From: Micromonospora zamorensis
Lineage (GTDB): Bacteria > Actinomycetota > Actinomycetes > Mycobacteriales > Micromonosporaceae
Assembly: GCF_900090275.1 (NCBI RefSeq)
Contig: NZ_LT607755.1
Location: 2,418,001-2,482,000, forward strand
Reading direction: 5' to 3'
DNA: 64,000 bases
Below are positions 55,544-63,453 of the stretch, piece by piece (the stretch's first letter is position 1; each line of letters begins with the position of its first letter). The notes under the pieces were generated by a model. It had not been told where the DNA came from, ran no database searches, and was given only the letters and a program-made list of their open reading frames with translations. Both the position numbers and the translations under genes were made by a program.

Positions 55544-56224
55544 TCAGCCCACCGACAGCTTGTAGCCGGCGCCACGCACGGTACGGACCAACCGTGGCTG
55601 CGCCGGGTCCTCCTCGATCTTGGAGCGCAGCCGTTGCACCGCCACGTCGACCAGCCGGGAGTCGCCGAGGAAGTCGTGGTGCCAGACCAGGTCCAGCAGC
55701 AACTCCCGGGTGAAGACCTGGCCGGGTCGGCGGGCCAGCTCCAGCAACAGGCGGAACTCGGTGGCGGTCAGCGCCACCTCCCGCCCGTGCCGACGGACCA
55801 CGAAGCTGCCCGGGTCGATCTCCAGGCTGCCGACCTCGATGATGGTGGACGGGGCGGTAGCGCTCATTCTGCGCAGCACCGAGCGGACCCGGGCCACCAA
55901 CTCGGGCAGGTCGAAGGGCTTGCGCAGGTAGTCGTCGGCGCCGCACTCCAACCCGACCACCACGTCGATGGTGTCGGTGCGCGCGGTCAGCATCAGGATC
56001 GGCACCTGGCTGGTACGCCGGATCTCCCGGCAGACGTCCAGGCCGTCCAGACCGGGCAGCATGACGTCGAGCACGATCAGGTCGACCGGGTGGGCTCGCC
56101 ACGCCGCGAGGGCCTGCCGCCCGTCGACGGCGGTGTCGACCCGGAAGCCGGCGCGGCGCAGTCCGAGGGCGGTGACCTCCCGGATGGAGGCGTCGTCCTC
56201 GACCACCAGCACGCGGCCCTCCAT
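55544..56224 (-). CDS. OmpR/PhoB-family response regulator
   Basis: A 226-aa DNA-binding response regulator. The receiver has the acidic pair VVEDDASIRE, the phosphorylated Asp in LIVLDVMLPG (about 51), and the Lys in LRKPFDLPEL. The C-terminal winged helix is LTATEFRLLLELARRPGQVF (in part) ending VRTVRGAGYKL. ATG 56224 starts MEGRVLVVEDD. It is the first gene of the operon with the kinase and lipoprotein. Confidence 0.93.
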   Translation of the reverse strand: MEGRVLVVEDDASIREVTALGLRRAGFRVDTAVDGRQALAAWRAHPVDLIVLDVMLPGLDGLDVCREIRRTSQVPILMLTARTDTIDVVVGLECGADDYLRKPFDLPELVARVRSVLRRMSATAPSTIIEVGSLEIDPGSFVVRRHGREVALTATEFRLLLELARRPGQVFTRELLLDLVWHHDFLGDSRLVDVAVQRLRSKIEEDPAQPRLVRTVRGAGYKLSVG

Positions 56225-56508
56225 GACCCGAGAGTAGACCCGCCGCCACGGTGCGCAGCCTGGCGAAACGGTCGGGTTCCACGGACCGGCCGGACCGTTG
56301 AGCGGCACCGACGACCCCACCTCGCACCGGGCCGAGCGTTGATCTCGACGTGGGCTACTGAGATCATCGATCGCTCGGATCAGCACACCGCCTGATCCGG
56401 CGGTCAGCGCGTACCGACCGCCACGCCCATCGGCGGCGGACGGCGCGTGCCGTTGCCGGTGGCCCGCGGGCCGCCTCGATCCGACCAGCTCACACGAAGG
56501 GGCACGAC

Positions 56509-56883
56509 GTGCAACGTCACGGCTGCGTGATCCGACTCCGACCGGAGCAGCGGGAAACCTATCTTCGGCTGCACGCCACCGTCTGGCCGAGCGTCGAGCA
56601 GACGCTGCGCGAGGCGAACTTCCGCAACTACACCATCTTCCTCCACGACGACCTGCTCTTCGGCTACTACGAGTACGTCGGCGACGACTACGACGCCGAC
56701 CTGCGGCTCATCGCTGCGGACCCGCAGACACAGGAGTGGTGGAAGCTGACCGACCCGTGTCAGGAGTCGCTCGCCGAGCCCGGCTCGGGGGACTGGTGGG
56801 CGCCGATGCGGGAGGTCTGGCACCTGGCCGACGAGGCCGTCGAGCAGGCACCCGACCCGGCCGGGCAGGGCTCCGGCAGCTAG
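56509..56883 (+). CDS. rhaM: L-rhamnose mutarotase
   Basis: Interconverts alpha and beta anomers of L-rhamnose. The 124-aa product shows the family pattern: RLRPEQRETYLRLHATVWPSV (in part) with the active-site His, NYTIFLHDDLLFGYYEYVGDD and a WWKLTDPCQE region near the end. GTG 56509 follows CGAAGGGGC. No rhamnose isomerase, kinase or transporter is adjacent, so it appears isolated. A terminator follows. Confidence 0.9.
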   Translation: MQRHGCVIRLRPEQRETYLRLHATVWPSVEQTLREANFRNYTIFLHDDLLFGYYEYVGDDYDADLRLIAADPQTQEWWKLTDPCQESLAEPGSGDWWAPMREVWHLADEAVEQAPDPAGQGSGS

Positions 56884-56950
56884 CTGACACGGAGCTACGA
56901 CGGCGGCCTACCGACCCGCGACGAACGCCGGTCGGATGGGACCCCAGTGG

Positions 56951-56977
56951 ACGGGCGGGGCCGACGGCCCCGCCCGT
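56951..56977 (+). terminator. Hairpin terminator after rhaM
   Basis: Perfect 12-bp arms ACGGGCGGGGCC (56951-56962) and GGCCCCGCCCGT (56966-56977) with a GAC loop, followed by TCCTGT. Confidence 0.8.
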
Positions 56978-57104
56978 TCCTGTCGACCGGCGGGAGGCAG
57001 TGCCGCGGACTTTCGTACGCCCCGGCGGGGTGACAACTCCGCCCCCGCATTGAAGACTAGCTTCATTCGTTGGTGTGGATCGGTCAATATCCTACGGAGG
57101 AAGC

Positions 57105-57932
57105 GTGCTCACCAGAAGGAACCTGCTCGTCGCTGCCGGTGCGGCGGTGGTCGGCGCCGTACCGCTGGCCAACTCGGCCACTGCCGCGTTGCCGCAGCTG
57201 GACATGGAAGCGCTGATCAAGGCGGCGCAGATCGACCCGCGTCGGCCGGACACCGCTCTCACCGACGGGGCCAAGGACAGCGTCCTTCTGGTGGAGCGTG
57301 CCCTCCAGGCGAGAGGGCTGCTGTCGTCCACGTACGTCGACGGGCATTTCGGCACCAGCACGATCGCCGCGTACGCGGCGTACCAGCGGTCCCTCGGCTA
57401 CACCGGTCTCGACGCGACCGGCCTGCCCGGCCCGTCGTCGCTGCGGTCGCTCGGCGAGGGGCGTTACGCGGTGGTCAGGGCGATCTCACCCGGCAGTGTG
57501 GTGACCCTGCGCGGTGTGCAGGTCAACACGCGCACCAGGTCGATGCTGTTCGAGGCCGAACGCCTGCTCGGCCGTCAGCTCGGCATCACGCAGGGCTCGT
57601 ACAGCAGCGGTGTGGGCGCATCCGCCGGCACGCACGACGGCGGCGGTGCGCTCGATCTCTCGGTCAGCGGGCTCTCCTCAGCCGTGCGAACGGATGTGCT
57701 GCGTCGACTGCGGACGGTGGGCTTCGCCGCGTGGCTGCGGACCCCGGCCCAGGGGGACTGGGGCTACCACATCCACGCCATCGCGCTGTCCGACACCGAC
57801 CAGTCGACAGGTGCGCAGAACCAGGCCGGCGACTACTACCTCGGTCGTAACGGCCTGGCCAACCGGGGCGCCGATGACGGGCCGGCAGTCAGCCCCAAGC
57901 GGACCTGGGAGGAATACCAGCGCACGCTCTGA
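57105..57932 (+). CDS. Exported peptidoglycan-binding/M15-like peptidase, Tat-type signal
   Basis: A 275-aa exported protein. The N terminus TRRNLLVAAGAAVVGAVPLA with a twin-arginine pattern suggests Tat export. A peptidoglycan-binding domain (about 55-120: VLLVERALQARGLL, YVDGHFGTSTIAAYAAYQRS) is followed by a peptidase-like domain with THDGGGALDLSV (about 175) and WGYHIHAIAL (about 220). These match the His/Asp and His zinc ligands of VanY/M15-type DD-carboxypeptidases. GTG 57105 has GGAGGAAG. It probably trims cell-wall peptides. Confidence 0.8.
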   Translation: MLTRRNLLVAAGAAVVGAVPLANSATAALPQLDMEALIKAAQIDPRRPDTALTDGAKDSVLLVERALQARGLLSSTYVDGHFGTSTIAAYAAYQRSLGYTGLDATGLPGPSSLRSLGEGRYAVVRAISPGSVVTLRGVQVNTRTRSMLFEAERLLGRQLGITQGSYSSGVGASAGTHDGGGALDLSVSGLSSAVRTDVLRRLRTVGFAAWLRTPAQGDWGYHIHAIALSDTDQSTGAQNQAGDYYLGRNGLANRGADDGPAVSPKRTWEEYQRTL

Positions 57933-57966
57933 GGCTCACGGTCCTCCCATGACCGTGGCCGGGGCA

Positions 57967-58043
57967 TGATCCACTCACGTTCGTGACAGTCGGGGCATCC
58001 GCGGTGTCCGGACACCCCGACTTCACCAACGTCGAGTCGATCA
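57967..58043. repeat. GATCGACTC-type palindromic element, copy 4
   Basis: Arms TGATCCACTC (57967-57976, one mismatch) and GAGTCGATCA (58034-58043), with inner AGTCGGGG/CCCCGACT and GGTGTCC/GGACACC stems. It lies downstream of the peptidoglycan-binding peptidase gene and could end its transcript. Confidence 0.72.
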
Positions 58044-58149
58044 TGTCTTCGAAAAGATTCTGGCGTTCCTGTCGAATGGGGTTGATCCTCTTCGTAGCCC
58101 TGGTGAGAGCGCGGCACAACAGCGGGCCACGCACCCACTGGAGGGCACG

Positions 58150-58563
58150 ATGACCAGCACAGCGACCACCACTACCACCACCACGTCGACCTTCGGCGCG
58201 CTGATTCGTACCGGTCTCATCGCCACGGTCGCCGCGAGCGCCGCCACCATGGCCGTCGCCGCCGTCGGCCACGCGGCGGGCATCAGCCTCGACGTGGCCG
58301 ACGCGCCGATCCCGGTGACCGGGTTCGGCGTGCTGACCGCCGTATTCTCGCTGGTCGGGGTGCTCCTCGCCGCGTTGCTGTCCCGTTTCGCCCGGCGTCC
58401 GCGGCGCACGTTCGTCCGCACGACCGTGGTGCTCACCGTCCTGTCGCTGGTGCCGGACGTGATCGCGGACGCCGGGGTGGGCACCAAGGCGCTGCTGATG
58501 CTCACCCACCTGGTCGCGGCCGCGATCGTGATCCCCGCCGTCGCGCGCCGCCTGGCCGCCTGA
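58150..58563 (+). CDS. DUF6069-like four-helix membrane protein
   Basis: A 137-aa integral membrane protein with about four hydrophobic helices (21-43, 58-80, 96-113, 115-133). The Thr-rich start (TTTTTTTSTFGALIR), a VADAPIPVTGFGVLTAVFSL loop, and a VPDVIADAGVGTK loop match the DUF6069 group of actinomycetes. Function unknown. ATG 58150 follows GGAGGGC. It is followed by the DGPF and ECF42 genes in close order, so it may be co-transcribed with them. Confidence 0.75.
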   Translation: MTSTATTTTTTTSTFGALIRTGLIATVAASAATMAVAAVGHAAGISLDVADAPIPVTGFGVLTAVFSLVGVLLAALLSRFARRPRRTFVRTTVVLTVLSLVPDVIADAGVGTKALLMLTHLVAAAIVIPAVARRLAA

Positions 58564-58602
58564 CCTGCCGCCATCCACCCGTCGACCTACCGGAGGAACG
58601 TC

Positions 58603-58956
58603 ATGAAGCAGTACCTGCTGTCCGTGCACTTCGTCGAGGGCGCGCCGGCCCCGTCCGACGAGGAGATGCAGACCATGTTCGCGGAAACCGGCCGGATCAA
58701 CGACGAGATGCTGGCCGCAGGCGCCTGGGTCTTCGGCGGAGGGCTCCTCTCGCCCGACAGCGCCACCGTCGTCCGGGTCGAGAACGGCGCCACCACCATG
58801 AGCGATGGGCCGTTCGCCGAGACGAAGGAGCACATCGCCGGGTTCTGGGTCATCAGGTGCGAGGACCTGGACCAGGCGCTCGCCTGGGCCGAGAAGTGCG
58901 CGGCGGCCTGCGGCCCGGTCGAGGTGCGCCCCTTCGACGACCTGTCCCAGGCCTGA
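58603..58956 (+). CDS. YciI/DGPF-domain protein
   Basis: A 117-aa protein of the YciI-like family: MKQYLLSVHFVEGAPAPSDE, WVFGGGLLSPDSATVVR and the DGPF motif in MSDGPFAETKEHIAGFWVI. DGPF proteins are the standing partners of ECF42 sigma factors, and the sigma gene begins 21 bases downstream. Their biochemical role is not settled; they are often the main target of the cognate sigma factor. ATG 58603 has GGAGGAA. Confidence 0.92.
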   Translation: MKQYLLSVHFVEGAPAPSDEEMQTMFAETGRINDEMLAAGAWVFGGGLLSPDSATVVRVENGATTMSDGPFAETKEHIAGFWVIRCEDLDQALAWAEKCAAACGPVEVRPFDDLSQA

Positions 58957-58976
58957 ACAGGGGTCGGTCACCCAAC

Positions 58977-60164
58977 ATGGACCTGGCGAGCATCTACCGC
59001 GCGGAATACGGCCGCTGCGTCGCCACCCTGGCCCGCGTCCTCGGTGACATCAACCTCGCCGAGGAGGCGGTCCAGGACGCCTTCACCACGGCGTTGCAGA
59101 AGTGGCAGACCCCGCCGCCCAACCCGGGCGCCTGGATCGTGACCACCGCCCGCAACCGGGCCGTCGACCGGCTCCGCCGGGAGTCGACCCGCGAGGCCCG
59201 GCACGCCCAGGCACTGCTGCTGCACCACCAGGACGAGCCGCGAGAGGTGGGACCGGTGAAGGACGACCAGCTGCGACTCATCTTCACCTGCTGCCACCCG
59301 GCGCTCGCTCCCGACGCGCGGACCGCCCTCACGCTGCGCCTGCTCGGTGGCCTCGACGTATCGGAGATCGCCCGGGCGTACCTGGTCCAGGAGGCCACCG
59401 TCGCCCAGCGGATCGTGCGCGCCAAGAAGAAGATCCGGGACGCCAACATCCCGTACCGGGTGCCCGCCGAACATGAGCTGCCGGACCGGCTGCCGCCGGT
59501 GCTCACCGTGCTCTACCTGATGTTCAACGAGGGGTACGCGTCCACCGCCGGGCCGTTGATCAGAACGGACCTGTGCACCGAGGCGATCCGGCTCACCCGC
59601 GAACTCGCCGCGCTGATGCCCGACGAGCCCGAGGTCCTGGGCCTGCTCGCCCTGTTGCTGCTGACCGAGGCCCGCCGCCCGGCCCGGCTCGACTCGACCG
59701 GCGAGCTGGTGCTGCTGGCCGACCAGGACCGGTCACTGTGGAACCGCGCACTCATCGCTGAGGGCCACGACCTGGTCCGCCGCTGTCTGCGGCGCAACCG
59801 GCCCGGCCCGTACCAGATCCAGGCCGCGATCAGCGCGGTGCACACCGACGGCGACGCCACCGACTGGCCACAGGTCCTGGCACTGTACGACCAGCTCCTC
59901 GTGATCACGCCAACGCCGGTCGTCGCGCTCAACCGTGCCGTCGCCGTCGCCGAGGTGCACGGGCCGGCGGTGGCCCTCGCCGCGTTGGAGGGTGTCGACC
60001 TCCCCGGCTACCACCGGCTGCCCGCCACCCGGGCCGAGTTGCTCGCCCGGCTCGGACGCGACGACGAGGCGCGAGCCGCCTACGACCAGGCCGTGGCACT
60101 GGCCACCAACGAGACCGAGCGGGCCTACCTGCGGACCCGTCGTACCGCACTGAGTCACCAGTGA
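58977..60164 (+). CDS. ECF42-type RNA polymerase sigma factor
   Basis: A 395-aa extracytoplasmic-function sigma factor with a long C-terminal extension. Region 2 is IYRAEYGRCVATLARVLGDI with AEEAVQDAFTTAL, region 4 is LRLLGGLDVSEIARAYLVQE then ATVAQRIVRAKKKI. The remaining 210 residues form the helical, TPR-like ECF42 extension (VLYLMFNEGYASTAG, NRAVAVAEVHGP). No anti-sigma gene is present, as expected for ECF42, where the extension is thought to control activity. It sits next to its DGPF partner. Confidence 0.93.
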   Translation: MDLASIYRAEYGRCVATLARVLGDINLAEEAVQDAFTTALQKWQTPPPNPGAWIVTTARNRAVDRLRRESTREARHAQALLLHHQDEPREVGPVKDDQLRLIFTCCHPALAPDARTALTLRLLGGLDVSEIARAYLVQEATVAQRIVRAKKKIRDANIPYRVPAEHELPDRLPPVLTVLYLMFNEGYASTAGPLIRTDLCTEAIRLTRELAALMPDEPEVLGLLALLLLTEARRPARLDSTGELVLLADQDRSLWNRALIAEGHDLVRRCLRRNRPGPYQIQAAISAVHTDGDATDWPQVLALYDQLLVITPTPVVALNRAVAVAEVHGPAVALAALEGVDLPGYHRLPATRAELLARLGRDDEARAAYDQAVALATNETERAYLRTRRTALSHQ

Positions 60165-60240
60165 ACGAAGAACATCATGAACAGCTCCCAGGAACTCGTC
60201 TACCGCCCCACCCTGCACGTCTGAGCCGTCCCGACACCCA

Positions 60241-60273
60241 CCGCCCCGGCGACTGACGCGTCTGCCGGGGCGG
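60241..60273. terminator. Terminator between ECF42 and AMIN-like genes
   Basis: Arms CCGCCCCGGC (60241-60250) and GCCGGGGCGG (60264-60273), extended outside by CACC/GGTG-type pairing. It serves the converging ECF42 operon and AMIN-like gene. Confidence 0.75.
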
Positions 60274-60291
60274 CTCGGTGTCCGGTAATGA

Positions 60292-60855
60292 TCACCACTG
60301 GTGGGCCACGTCGAGCACGATCCGACTGTGTCCGTCGGGACCGGCGAGGACGAACGTGCGGAACGGCAACCGCGCCCGTACGCCGACCGCGAAGGTGCTG
60401 TAGCCCTCGAAGCTGCCGCCGAAGACGACGTCACGCAGTGTCGGGTAGCGCAGCAGGTTCGCGACGTGCTCACCGACCGCGTACGGCACAGTGCCCTGGT
60501 GTGCGTCGTCGTACGCCGGTGCGCGCAGCGAGACCCGCAGCAGCGCCCCTCCGGCGGTGTACGTCGACAACGCCAGCCCCTCGCCCTCGGTCCACGTCTC
60601 GCCGTAGCCGACCGCGTAACCATCGACCGGGCCGGCGAACTCGAACACCACCCGGTCGTAGCAGTCGTGCCGACCGGTGCGGACGTCGACCAGCGGGGCG
60701 TCGCTGAGCGCGCCGGCCGACTTCTCCGCGCTGCCCCAGGTGATGCCGCAGTACGCCGACCCGGTCGTGGTGCCCGCTGCGGTGCTGCTGCCCGCGCCGA
60801 CGAGCAGCCCGGCGAGGACGACCACCATCGCCGTCAGTGCGCTTCTGATCCTCAT
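60292..60855 (-). CDS. Secreted AMIN-like domain protein
   Basis: A 187-aa exported protein with signal peptide MRIRSALTAMVVVLAGLLVG cleaved near STAAG. The mature part is all-beta: VRTGRHDCYDRVVFEFAG, VGYGETWTEGEGLALST, DVVFGGSFEGYSTFAVGVR and FVLAGPDGHSRIVLDVAH. This pattern fits the AMIN-like domain of actinomycete secreted proteins, thought to sit in the cell envelope. One Cys pair (CGITW, HDCYD) may form a disulfide. ATG 60855 follows GGAGAACC. Confidence 0.82.
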   Translation of the reverse strand: MRIRSALTAMVVVLAGLLVGAGSSTAAGTTTGSAYCGITWGSAEKSAGALSDAPLVDVRTGRHDCYDRVVFEFAGPVDGYAVGYGETWTEGEGLALSTYTAGGALLRVSLRAPAYDDAHQGTVPYAVGEHVANLLRYPTLRDVVFGGSFEGYSTFAVGVRARLPFRTFVLAGPDGHSRIVLDVAHQW

Positions 60856-60985
60856 CGTGGTTCTCCGTTCGAGATTCGGGGCCACGTGGCGGCGGCGCTG
60901 CCGGTGGCCCTCTGCCGCCACCGTCGTCCCTTCTCGGCACGGGCACTTCGCCACGGCGTAACCGCTCAGTAACAGCGGCCGAGAT

Positions 60986-62248
60986 TCAGCCGACTGTGGG
61001 CGGCCGGTGGAGCGTGCGCAGCGGGGAGCAGAACACCGGAAGCCAGGTCAACGCGTTCGCGATCGCACCGACCACCAGCGCGGTGCGGACGCCTCCGTAC
61101 TGTCCGAGTACTCCGGCGAGTACGGCGCCGATGGTGAGCGCCCCGGTGAGTAGAAACCGGAAGGTGGCGTTCATCCGCCCGAGCAACGCGTCCGGGGTGG
61201 CGCCCTGGCGGAGGCTGACCCCGATCACGTTGCCGACTCCCGTCCGCCAGGCCAACGCCAGCCAACCGACCGCCGCCACCCAGAGCATCGGCCCGGTGTC
61301 GATCAGCGTGACCAACCCGCCGAGCGGCGCAACGAGCAGCCCGGGCAACCAGAGCGCGCGACCGTGACCTATCCGCTCGGCGAGCGGGCGTGCGGTCACC
61401 GCACCGAGCAGGGCACCGATCCCACCCATGCCGAGGAACAGGCCGAGGGCGGCCGCGCCCAGCCCCAACTCGCGCAGGAACACTACCGGCAGCAGGGTGG
61501 TGGTCAGCTGCATGGTCAGGTTGATACTCGCGGTCGAGAGGGCGAGCGGGCGGAGCAGGGGGTTGCCTGTCACGTGCCGGACGCCCGTGCGGAGCTGCTG
61601 GACGAAACCGCCCGGCGCCCGCGGCGGACGTCGGCGGGGTGCTTCGGCACGGATCCGGGCCAGAATCACACCGGACACCACGAAGGTCACCGCGTCCAGC
61701 ACGATCGCGACCGGTGCCGTGAGCGCCTGTACGACGATCCCGCCCAGCCCTCGACCCGCAATCTGCATGGTCGCACTGGTGCTCATCATCAGTGCGTTCG
61801 CCGCCACCAACCGGCTCCTGCCTACCAACTCCGGTAGATAGCTCTGCGCGGCGACGTCGGCGAAGACGGTGCCGACTCCGGTCAGCAGCACCACCACGTA
61901 CAGCTGCGGGATGGTCAGCCACCCGGCCCACCATGCCACCGGCACGGATGCGACCAGCGCCGCCCGGGTGAGATCGGCGGTGACCAGGACGGCACGGTGC
62001 GGCAGCCGGTCGACCCAGACTCCGGCCGGCAGACCGATCAGCAGGAACGCGGCGGTGCTCAGCGCACCGAGCAGCCCCACCTCACCGGGGCTTGCCGACA
62101 GCAGGGAGACGGCCAACACCGGCACGGCCAACTGGCCGATGTGGAAGCCGACGCCATCGATGAGGGCGGCGGTGTAGAGCAGTCGGAAGGAATTCGGCCA
62201 GGGGTTGGCCTGGTCCGTCGATCCGGTCGTCGTCGAGGCGGTGGTCAT
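60986..62248 (-). CDS. MFS transporter (MFS_3/EntS-like)
   Basis: A 420-aa efflux-type transporter with about 12 membrane helices. LIGLPAGVWVDRLPHRAVLV is the motif A region, and GRSRLVAANALMMSTSATMQ follows helix 4 as in macrolide/siderophore exporters of this group. It faces a DUF5937 regulator gene 72 bases away, the likely controller. ATG 62248 is chosen; a GTG three codons earlier is possible. Substrate unknown. Confidence 0.9.
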   Translation of the reverse strand: MTTASTTTGSTDQANPWPNSFRLLYTAALIDGVGFHIGQLAVPVLAVSLLSASPGEVGLLGALSTAAFLLIGLPAGVWVDRLPHRAVLVTADLTRAALVASVPVAWWAGWLTIPQLYVVVLLTGVGTVFADVAAQSYLPELVGRSRLVAANALMMSTSATMQIAGRGLGGIVVQALTAPVAIVLDAVTFVVSGVILARIRAEAPRRRPPRAPGGFVQQLRTGVRHVTGNPLLRPLALSTASINLTMQLTTTLLPVVFLRELGLGAAALGLFLGMGGIGALLGAVTARPLAERIGHGRALWLPGLLVAPLGGLVTLIDTGPMLWVAAVGWLALAWRTGVGNVIGVSLRQGATPDALLGRMNATFRFLLTGALTIGAVLAGVLGQYGGVRTALVVGAIANALTWLPVFCSPLRTLHRPPTVG

Positions 62249-62320
62249 GCCGCCCACGGTGCCGGCGGCAGCGCCTCGAACCGATAGATTTGACTCTCGC
62301 CGAATCCGTCGGGGGCGCCA

Positions 62321-63304
62321 ATGATGCTGGTCGGTCTGAACGTGCGGGACCTGGCGATGATCCGATTCGCGGTGTCACCGCTCTGGGAAGCTGTGGCGAG
62401 CGTGCGGATCATCAAGCGGCCGCGTCAGTTTCCGGAGCATCTGGCCTGGTACGAGCGGGTCCAGCCACGCTTGGCGGGCGTGCGGTGGCAGCTCTTCGCC
62501 GACCTGGTGCAGATGCCGACGCCGATCATCCCGACCTTCGTCTGCCCGCCGCCGGCCACTTCGCAGCCCACCCTCGACATCGAGTTGGCGTCCCTCGTCG
62601 CCACCCCTGCCGAAGCGGTGCGGGCCAGCCTCGACGCGCTGCCCGGGCCGAGGTCGTCACCTCTGGCGGCGCTCTATGCCGACCCGCCGAGTCACCTCGA
62701 TCGGCTGGCCGAGGCCATCCGGGCGTACGTCGACGCGGTCATCGCACCCTACTGGCCCCGGATGCGCACCCTGCTGGAGCGGGAGGTGCTACTCGGTGCA
62801 CAGCGCATGGCCACCGACGGGGTTCATGGTCTGCTCAATCACCTCGACCCCTTCGTCCGGCTGAAGGCCGACACGCTGTCGGTGGAGCACATCACCCAAA
62901 GTGGCACGGTGCGACTCGACGGGCGGGGCCTGCTGCTCGTACCGTCGGTATTCAACGGCCGCCGGGTGTGGTCGAATTTCGGCTCTCCTGGACAACCGGT
63001 GCTGCGCTTCCCGGCGCGGGCGGTGGCCACCCTCTGGGAACGGGATCGGACCCCGCACGGGCACGCGCTCGCCCGGGTCCTGGGTCGGACCCGCGCGGCG
63101 CTGCTGCACGAGTTGGCCGTACCGACCTCGACTCTGGAACTCGCCGAACGGTGCCAGCTCACCTCGGGCACCGTGTCCCAGCACCTCGGCGCGCTGCGTG
63201 ACGCCGGCCTCGTCGGCACCCACCGGGTCGGACGCTTCGTCCTCTACGCCCGCACAACCGCAGCCGAGGCGCTGATCGCCGCCAACGGTACGGCTGTCAC
63301 CTGA
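62321..63304 (+). CDS. DUF5937/ArsR-type HTH regulator
   Basis: A 327-aa regulator. The N-terminal two thirds match the DUF5937 region (FAVSPLWEAVASVRIIKRP, LALLYADP-like AALYADPPSHLDRLAEAI, YWPRMRTLLEREVLLGA). The C-terminal winged helix is LAERCQLTSGTVSQHLGAL then RDAGLVGTHRVGRFVLY. This order, sensor first and HTH last, is typical of the group. It is divergent from the MFS gene and probably controls it. ATG 62321 or 62324 is the start. Confidence 0.88.
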   Translation: MMLVGLNVRDLAMIRFAVSPLWEAVASVRIIKRPRQFPEHLAWYERVQPRLAGVRWQLFADLVQMPTPIIPTFVCPPPATSQPTLDIELASLVATPAEAVRASLDALPGPRSSPLAALYADPPSHLDRLAEAIRAYVDAVIAPYWPRMRTLLEREVLLGAQRMATDGVHGLLNHLDPFVRLKADTLSVEHITQSGTVRLDGRGLLLVPSVFNGRRVWSNFGSPGQPVLRFPARAVATLWERDRTPHGHALARVLGRTRAALLHELAVPTSTLELAERCQLTSGTVSQHLGALRDAGLVGTHRVGRFVLYARTTAAEALIAANGTAVT

Positions 63305-63453
63305 GACCGGTCGGCGCGGCCCGTCAGGTCGGATGGCGCGCCTCGGCAGTATGACGCTTCCGCTATGTCGGACATCGGTCGCCCGGGCTATAGCATTCAC
63401 GTACATCGATGACGGTGGCCGGTGGCCGCCGGGCGACCGCAGGGGAGTGCGTG

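Noticed and set aside
54093..56224. Assignment as the mtrAB two-component system
   Set aside because: The lipoprotein lacks the large beta-propeller of LpqB and is about half its length, so I left the operon unnamed.
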